Below the pieces are notes generated by a model, which was given only the letters and a program-made list of their open reading frames with translations, did no database searches and was not told the origin of the DNA. Made by a program: the position numbers and the translations under genes. From assembly GCF_026672545.1 (NCBI RefSeq), contig NZ_JAPPRJ010000006.1, positions 62,001-126,000 on the forward strand: a stretch of 64,000 bases of DNA, in the 5' to 3' direction. The stretch is from Rhizobium sp. SL86 (GTDB lineage: Bacteria; Pseudomonadota; Alphaproteobacteria; Rhizobiales; Rhizobiaceae). Positions 46,451 through 54,800 of the stretch are shown one piece after another; the first letter of the stretch is position 1; each line of letters opens with the position of its first letter.

Positions 46451-47626
46451 TCACTCGGCCGCATTCGCGGACTGGACGTCACCCTTTTCCGTCTCCCATG
46501 CCCGAAGGCGCATCTTTCGGAAGCGGTCGATTTGCTCTGTTGCGGGACGCTCGGCGGTTGCCGCCATCAGAAGGCTGGTGGCCTCCGGTGCCACGAAACG
46601 CGCGCAGACATGCTTGTGGCTGGCGTAGACGGCGGACAATGAGGCGCCGATGCGCGCATGCAGGTCCGGATCCCGGCGCTGCAGGCTCTCGATGGCGGGA
46701 CGCATCATCTTCATGCGCGACACGAGCTCGCGGTGGTCGCGCGAGAGCACGCCCGAAAAGCCGGTCGGGAAATAGGGGGCGTCCATGCTGACCCGGATGC
46801 TGGCATTGTATCGCGCTGCCGGAAAATCGCCCGTCAGTTCCAGCGCCGTCGCGCTCGCCGTCAGGAGCACGCAGACGAGTTCACCGGTCTGGCGCGCGGT
46901 TTCGCCGTCGCCATCCACTTCCGCGCGTTTGAGGGCCTTGAAGACGAAGACGAGGGACTGGCAGAGCCCGGCGAAGATCTGGTGGCCACGCACCCAGCGG
47001 CCCCCGGAACAATCGGCCTCGTTCTGCCCCAGGGCATAGGTGCGCACCGTCAGGGCTGTCGGTCCGACGGCATTCGAGCCGACGGCGAAGGCGATCGTGC
47101 CGCGAAGCGCGCCGGCGAGGCCTTGCAGCCGTTCGGGAGCAAGGCTCGTCGGAGCCGATTTCAGTTCCGTGGCGAGAATGTGCAAGGTCTGGATCTGACT
47201 GGAGAGGAAGGCAGCGGCGGCGTTCGTTGCGCTGCGCCGGATGCGGAAAAAATGGTCGTGGCTATCGATGTCGCAGGCCTGCCCGGTGTCGATCATGAAG
47301 TGGATCCGGCCTGCCTCCACCCCTCGTGCCGCCGGCAGCGAAGCCTTGATGGCGGCCATCGTCCGGTGGAAATCCGGCTGCCCGTGACCGGCTTCCTCGG
47401 CGCACTCCGCACGGACGGCCGCGGCAACGTCCGCCCAGAACTGGGGACGGTCCGGAATGTCCTCCGGCATTGGCATGTCAGCCGGCTGCACGGCCCTGCG
47501 GGCGGCATCAAGCGGCGAAACGGCACGACCTGTCCCCGCCCGACGCGCAGCCACCGGGGCGACGTCGTCCGTCTCTGCAAGATCCGATCGCGCAGGCGCT
47601 GGGTCGATTCGTCCCGTCAAGTGCAT
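46451..47626 (-). CDS. Conserved protein of unknown function, coupled to the PPTase gene
   Basis: I do not recognise a family. The ATG at 47626 gives 391 residues; in-frame starts further upstream lack a ribosome site. The first ~80 residues are Pro/Ala-rich and probably disordered. The rest looks all-alpha, with a histidine/acidic-rich patch (DIDSHDHFFRIRRSATNAAA) and a second patch (FSGVLSRDHRELVSRM) that could bind a metal or haem. There is no signal peptide or membrane helix. It is the first gene of the transferase operon and its stop lies 8 bp before the preferred transferase ATG. Its position suggests a tailoring enzyme or partner for the PKS/NRPS product, but this is inference only. 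Confidence 0.75.
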   Translation of the reverse strand: MHLTGRIDPAPARSDLAETDDVAPVAARRAGTGRAVSPLDAARRAVQPADMPMPEDIPDRPQFWADVAAAVRAECAEEAGHGQPDFHRTMAAIKASLPAARGVEAGRIHFMIDTGQACDIDSHDHFFRIRRSATNAAAAFLSSQIQTLHILATELKSAPTSLAPERLQGLAGALRGTIAFAVGSNAVGPTALTVRTYALGQNEADCSGGRWVRGHQIFAGLCQSLVFVFKALKRAEVDGDGETARQTGELVCVLLTASATALELTGDFPAARYNASIRVSMDAPYFPTGFSGVLSRDHRELVSRMKMMRPAIESLQRRDPDLHARIGASLSAVYASHKHVCARFVAPEATSLLMAATAERPATEQIDRFRKMRLRAWETEKGDVQSANAAE

Positions 47627-47664
47627 GCCCCCATGATTGAGGGCGTTTATGACAAGCATCACAT

Positions 47665-47682
47665 TAAATTTGTCTAAATTTA
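47665..47682. promoter_or_regulatory. Palindromic candidate operator upstream of the unknown/PPTase operon
   Basis: TAAATTTGTCTAAATTTA has perfect 7-bp arms around a 4-bp spacer. It lies 39-56 bp upstream of the ATG at 47626 in AT-rich sequence, where it would overlap the promoter. It is the most operator-like site in the biosynthetic region; the binding factor is unknown. Confidence 0.45.
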
Positions 47683-47848
47683 GGATTTCCGCCAATAAGA
47701 AGGTAAACAAACACCATGCACGCGACAGCGGCTTCCGCTATCGCTTGACGTGACGCGGCTTCCGCCAAGGTGGGTGGACCGGAAGAGTTGACGCCGATCC
47801 TTCCGGCGCTCGCCCTTGAGAGCGGCGGTGCAAAAACCTACCACGGTA

Positions 47849-48065
47849 GATGGGGTTGTCTAATCGCAGCTTGGGCGTCAAGCGTAAAGTCGTTGAGGCG
47901 GTGCTGCCGGGTGCATGGTTGTCTTCGCGGTCGACATCAGGCGCCGCATGATGGAGCTTCGCGGGACGAGCCTTCAATGTGGACGACGCATTCAACCATG
48001 CACCCGGCAGCACCGCCTCAACGACTTTACGCTTGACGCCCAAGCTGCGATTAGACAACCCCATC
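47849..48065. repeat. Perfect 73-bp inverted repeat with a 71-bp spacer
   Basis: The arms 47849-47921 and 47993-48065 are exact reverse complements. The right arm ends inside the IS110 transposase stop codon (48064-48066). The spacer has no repeat. As RNA or single-stranded DNA this would form a very stable hairpin. Likely a product of fold-back rearrangement at the truncated IS110 end. Confidence 0.9.
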
Positions 48066-48858
48066 AGTTCAGACCCAGCCAGGCCATGAACTGACGCGGA
48101 TTGCTCAAGCGCCTGAAGTCGCCGATCTCCGATACCAAGGTCACCGCCGAGATCTGTGCGACCCCGCGCAGGGCCTGGATTGCTTCAACGACCGGGTTAA
48201 GCGACCAGTTCGGCAGGAGTTCCACCATCTGCCGGGTCAGCCTGTCGCGCCGTTCCTCGATCTGTTCGATGGAATGAATGTATTCTTCCATGGCAATCTG
48301 CTGCGCTCGGTGATCAAATCGCTGCGCCGCCAGCCTGTTACGGTGAGCCTTGCTCCAATGGGAGCGGCCTTCGAAGACCCGGCCGTGCTCGAGCAGGAAC
48401 GACAAGAGATGCTGGCGTGCACGGCGCAAATCCGAGACCGTCGTCTCCCTGGCCCGGCAGAGATCGCGCATCGCCTCATGCATCTCGGCGGGAACCCAGA
48501 TGGACGACAGTTCACCAGCGCGCAACAGCGCCGCAAGCACCACAGCATCGCGACGGTCTGTCTTTACCTGAAGTACCGGACGGACTGGAACCAGCGATGG
48601 CGCAACCACGAGGCATTCATGGCCGAGACCGGATAGCTGGCGATACAATCCATAGCCCGTCGGGCCCGCTTCATAACAAAAGCACAAGCGCCCGTGACAC
48701 CCCGCCAGCTTCTCGGCCAACTTGCGCACCGCGTCAGCACGGTTGGCAGTTTCGCCGTAGTAGCGGACCTCTCCCTTGCGGCCCGCTTCCGCAAGACCGA
48801 CCGCGATTTTTTCCTTGCTCACATCCAAACCAACGTAAATTGCGATATCATCGACCAC
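48064..48858 (-). pseudogene. IS110-family transposase, C-terminally truncated
   Basis: 264 residues from a GTG at 48858 (VDDIAIYVGLDVSKEKIAV). The N-terminal DEDD domain is complete: D in GLDVSKEK, E in FCYEAGPTGYG, and D-x2-D in VKTDRRDA. The C-terminal transposase_20 domain begins (LRGVAQISAVTLVSEIGDF) but ends abruptly at RQFMAWLGLN, where members continue for about 70 more residues including the catalytic serine. The break coincides with the right arm of the 73-bp inverted repeat. Inactive. Confidence 0.88.
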
Positions 48859-48947
48859 GGCTCGTCTCCTATGTTTGAGGCTCTGGCTCTGCAGCTAACC
48901 CTCGTTCTGAACATATTGCGAGACGAGCCGCCCAGCCGATCAAGGAC

Positions 48948-49166
48948 ATGGGGTCTCACTGGGACATGTTGAAGAAACCAGCTTCCGAACAGACGGCTCT
49001 CGAGATGGTGACGCTCGACAGCCTGGTGCCGAAAGATCATCTGCTTCGCAAGATCGAAGCGGTGATCGATTTCTCCTTCATTCATGATCGTGTTGCCGGC
49101 CTTTACTGCGTCGACAATGGCCGCCTGCCACTTGATCCTACCTTGATGTTTAAAGCGCTGGGCGCG
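48948..49166 (+). pseudogene. IS1182-family transposase, N-terminal fragment
   Basis: About 73 residues match the N-terminus of IS1182-type transposases (LVPKDHLLRKIEAVIDFSFI, HDRVAGLYCVDNGRLPLDPT, MFKAL). Similarity ends near 49166, upstream of the IS701 element. The rest of the gene is absent. Confidence 0.75.
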
Positions 49167-49215
49167 GAGTACTGCGAGGCTTGATCATATCGTCCATCAT
49201 CTCGGGCTTGCTTAG

Positions 49216-50657
49216 TACTACAGTTGTGTTTTGGGGTAAATCATGATTCCCTTCCGCTGGTTGGCGAATAGGGAGATACGCAATGTCTGTTTCATCCTGG
49301 GCGGGCGGGCTTGTCGATTGGCGGCGTACACTGACGGAAATAAAGAGGTTCATTGCCCCCCGCATTCAAGCGCATTGAGCAGAGGCAGACCGCTGGAATT
49401 TTCATCGATGGGCTTTTATCCCGCGCTGAACGTAAGACGGGCTGGATGCTGGCGGAAGAAGCCGGCCTGGATCGCCCCTATCGTATCCAGTCATTATTGG
49501 GAAGGTCCTTGTGGTCTGCGGATGAGCTCTGTGAACGTGTTCGCCATTATGTGATCGAGGCGCTGGGGGACCCTGACGGAGTTCTTGTCGTTGATGAAAC
49601 GGGGTTCTTGAAGAAAGGCGATCAATCTGTCGGTGTCGCACGACAATATTCCGGGACAGCAGGTCGGATTGAGAACTGTCAGGTAGGCGTATTTGCCGGC
49701 TATGCCAGTCGTTTTGGTCATGCTCTCATCGATAGGCAACTCTACCTTCCCAAGGAATGGGCCGAAGATCCGGAGCGTCTGCAAAAAGCGAGCGTTCCGG
49801 AGGATCTTGCCTTTGCGACCAAGCCTACGATCGCGCGCATGATGATTGAACGGATTCTTGACGAGGGCGTCCCATGCGCCTTCGTGCTGGCGGATGCTCT
49901 TTATGGCTCGGACAGCAAATTCAGGAGTGCACTGGAAAGGCGCAAACAGCCTTATGTCCTCGCGGTTCGCTCGAACCATACACTGCGGATCTTTCGCGAA
50001 GAACAGCTCATCCTCACGGATACGGAAACGATGATCGATGAGTTGGATGCACAGGCATGGCAGGCACTGTCTGCGGGAGAAGGAACCAAGGGGCCGCGCC
50101 TTTATGAATGGACACGTCTGCCAATTGCCCGACCCAATGAAGATGGCTTTCAGCGCTGGCTTCTTGCGCGGCGTAGTCTGCGTAATCCAGACGCTATCGC
50201 CTACTACTTCGCAAACGCTCCTGCTGAGACGACATTGGCTGAACTTGCGGCCGCTGCCGGATTGCGCTGGACAATCGAAGAATGCTTCCTGCGCGCCAAG
50301 GATGATCTAGGTCTCGACCATTGCGAGGCGCGCTCCTGGCATGGGTGGCATCGTCATATGAGCCTGGTGATGGTTGCAGCTGCATTTCTCGTGAAGATCA
50401 GTGCTCAGCAACGCCGCCACGCATTCGGGAAATGGAACGAAACGAGTCCAGACGATCAGGTGATGGCTGTGGCGTGATCCATAGGCTCAAGCAGTCCTAC
50501 ACGACTACGGAAATACTGCATCTGACGGCGATGATTTTATCGCGATCGGTTTCCGTTCCACTCATCTGGCAATGGTCCCGATGGCGAAGACGCCATCAGT
50601 TGAAAGCGGCGATAGCTCATCGAAAGGGATTGCAACAACAAAAAATCCAACTGTAGT
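49216..50657 (+). mobile_element. IS701-family element with 4-bp target duplication
   Basis: Inverted ends TACTACAGTTG (49216) and CAACTGTAGTA (50657). The direct repeat TTAG flanks it at 49212-49215 and 50658-50661, which fits the YTAR target preference reported for this family. Length is 1442 bp. It contains one transposase gene with a frameshift in a run of six C. Confidence 0.85.
49282..50477 (+). pseudogene. IS701-family transposase with a +1 frameshift in a C6 run
   Basis: The N-terminal part starts at the ATG at 49282 (MSVSSWAGGLVDWRR) and reads EIKRFIAP into a run of six C at 49356-49361. Removing one C joins it to AFKRIEQRQTAGIFIDGLL and the main 374-residue frame ending at 50477. 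The core has the DDE-type motifs (VLVVDETGFLKKG, ALYGSDSKFRSALE, RWTIEECFLRAKDDLG). Joined length is about 398 residues, normal for the family. The main frame could also start at its own GTG/ATG near 49353 and still lack ~24 residues. Slippage, mutation or a sequencing error are all possible. Confidence 0.85.
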
Positions 50658-50710
50658 ATTAGAGCGTTTCCCTTTCATATAGGATCATAGCCACATGATG
50701 TGAAGAAGTT

Positions 50711-50730
50711 TCGGGCCTCTTGAGGCCCGA
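50711..50730. repeat. Short perfect hairpin
   Basis: TCGGGCCTC and GAGGCCCGA pair perfectly around two bases. No T-run follows. It lies between the IS701 end and an IS630 fragment; possibly a terminator remnant. Confidence 0.5.
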
Positions 50731-50737
50731 TGAGGTC

Positions 50738-50845
50738 GATGAGTTTCCCGATTCTGTCCCAAAGCCGTTCATCTGGAAAGCAAACCCGGACGACATCATT
50801 GCTGCCGTCAGGCGCGGGCACCAAACGTTGGAATCAATCCACTAG
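50738..50845 (+). pseudogene. IS630-family transposase, last ~35 codons
   Basis: The frame DEFPDSVPKPFIWKANPDD...RRGHQTLESIH ends at a TAG at 50843-50845. This is the typical C-terminus of IS630-type transposases (KPFxWxAxPDxIIAAVxRGH). Nothing else of that gene is nearby. Confidence 0.65.
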
Positions 50846-51247
50846 GTTCCAAACAGATTGGCATCGCTCAAGCTTGCATGTAAGTTTAAGAAGTAGCCGC
50901 GCCACCTACCAAAGGTTTGGTGAAATAGACGCCCAAAGCGCTTTAAATGAATTTTAAATAATATATTCGAATATTATGTTAAGCAATTTGGAAAGACAAT
51001 GTTTGCTCGTTATGGCATTCATCCTTGACAGGCGGAGGCCGGATCAGGTGCTGCTTCAATGCGATGGCACCGATGATGGGACCAGCATAATTCGGGCGGA
51101 AATCCACTTGGCGAAACGCCAAGAGCTGGTTAGGCAATTCTAACAAAGTCCTTTGTGAAAACACAACAATATTTATAATCTACAATTTTAACGTAAAATT
51201 AATAGAATTCGTGATTTAATATGCTGATGATGGAGAATTGGCCTTGA
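50846..51247. other. AT-rich non-coding region upstream of tadE
   Basis: About 400 bp, strongly AT-rich from 50940 to 50985 and again from 51140 to 51235, unlike its neighbours. The second patch probably holds the tadE promoter, and GGAG at 51232 may serve as ribosome site. No gene seen. Confidence 0.5.
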
Positions 51248-51703
51248 ATGCAGATCGCTATTCAATTTGTTGGTTCCGACATGCGCACGTCTGAAGATGC
51301 TATCCATTCTTACTTGAGAAACGGCGACGGCTCAAGCGCTGTCGAGTTTGCGCTGATACTCCCTGTCTTCGTGCTTTTCATTGCTGTAACCTTCACAGGA
51401 GGGATGTTGCTGTATGCGCATAGCACGATCAGCACCTACGCCCGCGAAGCGGCGCGCGGTCTAGCGCTCGGTTACATGACGCAGGCGGAGGCTCAGCAGT
51501 TTGCACAGCTCAATGTTTATAGTTCCCTAGGAGTTGATGTAAAAGTGTCGATCGACCCGGCCGTTGCCGATGACGAAAACGATCAGGACGTAATCGTGTC
51601 GATCTCAATCGACAAATCGGAGATCAAAAAGATCATGGTCTTCGGTGATATGATCTTTCAAGGCATAAGCGCGACCGTGACGATGCGCAGCATGCCGGAT
51701 TAA
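51248..51703 (+). CDS. TadE-like Flp pilus assembly protein
   Basis: 151 residues from the ATG at 51248; an ATG at 51281 (MRTSEDAIHSYL) is the alternative. It shows the TadE pattern: a polar N-terminus ending GDGSSAVEFALILPVFVLFI, which combines the conserved SAVEFA motif with the single membrane helix, then ISTYAREAARGLALG and an exported C-terminal domain. TadE proteins are pseudopilins processed by the prepilin peptidase of tight-adherence systems. The usual partner tadG is not downstream; the tadG at 10877 is preceded by a remnant of a paralogous tadE. The gene appears intact but stranded among IS fragments. Confidence 0.85.
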   Translation: MQIAIQFVGSDMRTSEDAIHSYLRNGDGSSAVEFALILPVFVLFIAVTFTGGMLLYAHSTISTYAREAARGLALGYMTQAEAQQFAQLNVYSSLGVDVKVSIDPAVADDENDQDVIVSISIDKSEIKKIMVFGDMIFQGISATVTMRSMPD

Positions 51704-51783
51704 CCGCCCAGCGTCGATATTGATGCCGTCGAGGACCCAGCGAAGCTGCATGGTCGAAAGCGACTGATATCAACCGTCATTGA

Positions 51784-51893
51784 TCAGAACCCTTGCGCCC
51801 ATTTGCGTCTTGCGATCGACATGATCTTCCACTGTCGGTCCTGCAGGGTTCTCCAAGCATAGCAGCAGTGGTCGACGATATCGTCGTAGACCG
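51784..51893 (-). pseudogene. IS630-family transposase, C-terminal fragment
   Basis: Reads YDDIVDHCCYAWRTLQDR and ends IMSIARRKWAQGF at the stop at 51784-51786. It is the diverged homologue of the C-terminus seen at 52574 and 62705. Confidence 0.75.
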
Positions 51894-52001
51894 TATGTTC
51901 GCACGGTGAAGGCAGCCCGCCTTCGTAGTAAGCAAGAAACGGCGGTCGCACCGGACGGGCCGGTGCCGAGCCCCATGCTTAAGCGAGGACGGACCGTGGA
52001 C

Positions 52002-52488
52002 ATGGATAGTGAACTTTTCATCGGACTGGATACATCGAAATTGAAGATCTCAGTGGCGGTCGCCGACGGTGGGCGGAACGGTGAGGTGAGGTTTTACGGA
52101 GACATCTCGTCGGACCCGGGATCGGTCGCCTCGATGGTGGAGAAGCTGGCGAAGCGAGCGTCTCGGTTGCATTTCTGCTACGAAGCGGGGCCGACCGGAT
52201 ACGAGCTGTATCGGCAGATCATTGAGCTTGGCCATGCTTGCGAGGTTGTTGCGCCATCGCTTATTCCCAGGCGATCGGGCGATCGGGCGATCGGGTCAAG
52301 ACCAACCGGCGCGACGCCGTGAGCCTGGCGCGATTGCACCGGGCGGGGGAACTGACGGGAGTTTGGGTTCCAGACGAGACCCATGAGGCGATCCGCGATC
52401 TGGTCCGGGCTCGTGAGGCTGCAAACGACGCCCTGAAGAAATCCCGCCAGCAATTGCAGGCTTTCCTGCTGCGTCGCGGTCATATTTA
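52002..52488 (+). pseudogene. IS110-family transposase, N-terminal part with an 8-bp repeat expansion
   Basis: ATG at 52002 (MDSELFIGLDTSKLKISVAV) with E in FCYEAGPTGYE. The frame is broken at 52271-52294 by three tandem copies of GCGATCGG; with two copies it would read through to VKTNRRDAVSLARLHRAGEL. The first D of the usual KTDRRDA is N here. The fragment continues to LLRRGHI and is cut at 52488 by the end of an IS5 element. Inactive. Confidence 0.85.
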
Positions 52489-52558
52489 GTTCGCCCTGAA
52501 CAATTCGGAAGCCATTGAATTTGCGCGGTGTGATGGTACTGGCAAAGTATTGGTTTAT
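52489..52558. repeat. Solo 70-bp left end of the IS5 element at 13076
   Basis: Identical to 13076-13145 over 70 bp, starting GTTCGCCCTGAACAATTCGG. It interrupts an IS110 transposase codon on the left and is itself cut by an IS630 end on the right (TA at about 52557). The rest of the IS5 element is missing here. Confidence 0.9.
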
Positions 52559-52815
52559 ACGCGTCCTCATTGATCAGAACCCATTCGCCCATTCCCTGCG
52601 TCCGATGGACATAATGCGCCAGGGCTGGCTTTCGAGTTTGCGCCAGGCATCACAGCAGTGGGCGACAATATCGTCATAGGATTTGAAGATCCGGTTTGAC
52701 AACCAGTTCTCGCGCATTAAGTGCCAGAGGTTTTCGACGGGGTTGAGTTCGGGCGATTTCGGCGGCAGGGGCAGGATCGAGATGTTGCCAGGGATGACGA
52801 GATTATTGGACATGT
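52557..52815 (-). pseudogene. IS630-family transposase, C-terminal 79 codons plus IS end
   Basis: From HMSNNLVIPGNISILPLPPK through SPELNPVENLWHLMRENW to SIGRREWANGF (stop at 52574). The conserved PPKSPELNPVENLW motif and final acidic residue of the DDE domain are present. The IS end TATACGCGTCCTC starts at 52557. The N-terminal two thirds are replaced at 52816 by an IS21 end. Closely related to the copy at 61645-62705. Confidence 0.85.
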
Positions 52816-53620
52816 GTGTTGGTTTCCACGCGGAACTGAGCCGGTTTTTCCACCGAGAAGTGAGCCACCTCTGAGTATGGTTTTCTGATCAGGCTTTGGT
52901 CAAGGGATTGGCCTTTTCTCCTCTCTTCTGTGCCGCTGCGGCCGAGCTGGCCTTGAAGCGGAAGCTGTCGTTTCCTGTTTCCAGGATGTGGCAACGATGG
53001 GTCAGACGATCGAGCAGAGCGGTGGTCATCTTGGCGTCGCCGAAGACGGTAGCCCATTCGCTGAAGCTGAGGTTGGTGGTGATGATGACGCTGGTGCGCT
53101 CGTAAAGCTTGCTCAACAGATGGAAGAGCAATGCCCCGCCTGACGCGCTAAACGGAAGGTATCCGAGCTCATCAAGGATCAACAGGTCGAGACGGACCAG
53201 GGCTTCGGCGATCTGACCGGCCTTGCCCTTGGCCTTCTCCTGCTCAAGAGCGTTGACCAGTTCGATGGTCGAGAAGAAGCGGACCTTTCGGCGATGATGC
53301 TCGATAGCCTGGATGCCGAGAGCGGTCGCGATATGTGTTTTGCCTGTGCCAGGGCCTCCGACCAGGACAACGTTCTGGGCTCCGTCCAGGAACTCACACC
53401 GATGCAATTGGCGCACGGTGGCTTCGTTGATTTCGCTGGCGGCGAAGTCATATCCGGAGATGTCTTTGTAGGCCGGGAAGCGAGCAGCCTTCATGTGATA
53501 GGCGATGGAGCGGACCTCGCGCTCCGCCATCTCGGCTTTCAGCAACTGGGACAGGATTGGCACGGCCGCATCGAAGGCTGGCGCTCCCTGCTCGATCAGA
53601 TCCAGCATCGCTTGAACGTT
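52816..53620 (-). pseudogene. istB: IS21-family istB helper ATPase with its IS end; istA missing
   Basis: An intact 239-codon frame runs from 53608 to 52889, and homology extends a few codons further upstream ([13 protein letters not shown]), so the natural N-terminus is missing. The AAA+ motifs are visible: Walker [17 protein letters not shown], Walker [14 protein letters not shown], and sensor [12 protein letters not shown]. IstB assembles with the IstA transposase on target DNA. The IS21 terminal sequence (TGTTGGTTTCCACG...) follows at about 52816-52870. istA, which should precede istB, is absent; at 53620 the sequence changes to a racemase gene. Confidence 0.85.
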
Positions 53621-53625
53621 TCGCC

Positions 53626-54084
53626 ATGCTGACTTTCTCGCGCACGCTGGTTGCCTGGTACGAGGATGCAGTGGGTGTCACCGGCCTTAACCACCGCTGT
53701 GCTGCTATCCGGGTGCCGGATGTCAGCTTCCAGTCTGTCTCTACGGTGCAATATGAACTGGAGAATGAGATCGTGGCACTGGCGGAAACCACCGTCAGGG
53801 AAAACGGTGCCGACGTGCTGATCCTTGCCGGCGCGCCGCTGACCGGGCTTGCCCAGCGCATCGCGCATCGGGTGTCCGTTCCGCTCGTCGATCCGCTGGC
53901 AGCAGCCGTCAGCCAGGCACAGACGCTGGCCCGGATGAAGCCGCGTGCAGCGAGCGCCGGTCGTTTCGCCCGGCCAGGACCCAAATCCGCCGAGGGCCTG
54001 TTTCCGCCGCTGGCGGCCTGGATCGAGCACAAGCCCGCGCTTGCCTCCAGTCTGGCGGGCGCTCCTCCGCGGCTCATGTCCTGA
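53626..54084 (+). pseudogene. Asp/Glu/hydantoin racemase-family protein, N-terminus lost
   Basis: 152 codons from an ATG at 53626 that happens to lie at the IS21 boundary. The content is the C-terminal two thirds of a hydantoin/Asp-Glu racemase: [40 protein letters not shown] (second catalytic Cys position replaced by A/G here) and VPLVDPLAAAVSQAQTLARM. The N-terminal sheet with the first catalytic cysteine is gone. It is followed after 20 bp by an intact homologue. Probably inactive. Confidence 0.8.
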
Positions 54085-54104
54085 AGCGGGCGAAAACCAA
54101 GTAT

Positions 54105-54800
54105 ATGAAGAGCCGCATTGTTCTCTTTAATCCCAACACCAGTTCAACGGTTACGGCCGACATGGTCGCCATCGCCAAGGAAAGCGCCGGCGAGTGGGCA
54201 GATATCCACGGCCATACGGCCGAATTCGGGGCACCGATCATCGTTAACGCTTGCGACCTCGAGACGGCCGGCCAGGCGGTGGATGCCTTTGCGGAGCGGA
54301 TGCTCGATGCCGGCTGGCCTGCCGATGGCATCGTGATTGGTGCCTTTGGCGACCCCGGACTTGCCGCAATCCGGTCACAAGCGCCCGTGCCTGTAGTGGG
54401 CTTCGGTGAAGCCGCCATTGCCGCCGCCGCCGCCGGCGGGCGAGCGTTTTCCATCGTCACGACGACACCGCAGCTCAAATCCTCGATCCGGCAACAGGTC
54501 GAACAGTTCGGCGTCAACGAGAACCTGCGGTCGATCCGGATGACGCCGGGAGTGCCGGAAGAGGTGATGGCGGACGCGGACCGGCTGGACCGGGAACTCG
54601 TGCAATTGATTGACAAGGTGATGGCCGAGGATGGAGCGAAGGCCGTTTTGGTTGCAGGCGGTCCGCTTTCGGCTTCCGCACGCCGCTTGAGGCAGCGCTT
54701 TGCGCTACCCATCATTGATCCCGTGACGGCATCATTGAAGCGGCTGGGGCAGATGTTGCGCCAGGCGCAAAGAGAGGACATGTGTGATGACATCGTATGA
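54105..54800 (+). CDS. Asp/Glu/hydantoin racemase-family protein
   Basis: 231 residues, usual for the family. N-terminal IVLFNPNTSSTVTADMV, the first active-site segment GIVIGAFGDPGLAAIRSQA, then KAVLVAGGPLSASARRLRQ and PIIDPVTASLKRLGQM. Classic hydantoin racemases have cysteines in GCFGDPG and in GCAGM-like motifs; here these positions read GAFGDPG and AGGPLS, so both catalytic cysteines seem to be absent and the enzyme may have a different activity (for example maleate isomerase-like or allantoin-type) or be inactive. It overlaps the hydantoinase start by 14 bp, which implies joint expression. Confidence 0.85.
   Translation: MKSRIVLFNPNTSSTVTADMVAIAKESAGEWADIHGHTAEFGAPIIVNACDLETAGQAVDAFAERMLDAGWPADGIVIGAFGDPGLAAIRSQAPVPVVGFGEAAIAAAAAGGRAFSIVTTTPQLKSSIRQQVEQFGVNENLRSIRMTPGVPEEVMADADRLDRELVQLIDKVMAEDGAKAVLVAGGPLSASARRLRQRFALPIIDPVTASLKRLGQMLRQAQREDMCDDIV

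Noticed and set aside
47738-48064. A 108-codon minus-strand frame through the 73-bp inverted repeat
   Set aside because: It reads through both arms of the palindrome and has no protein features; it is a by-product of the repeat.
13076-52558. The identical 70-bp sequences at 13076 and 52489 as attachment sites of a 39-kb integrative element
   Set aside because: The repeat is the left terminus of the IS5 element at 13076-14569, shown by its inverted repeat and target duplication, and no integrase gene is present.
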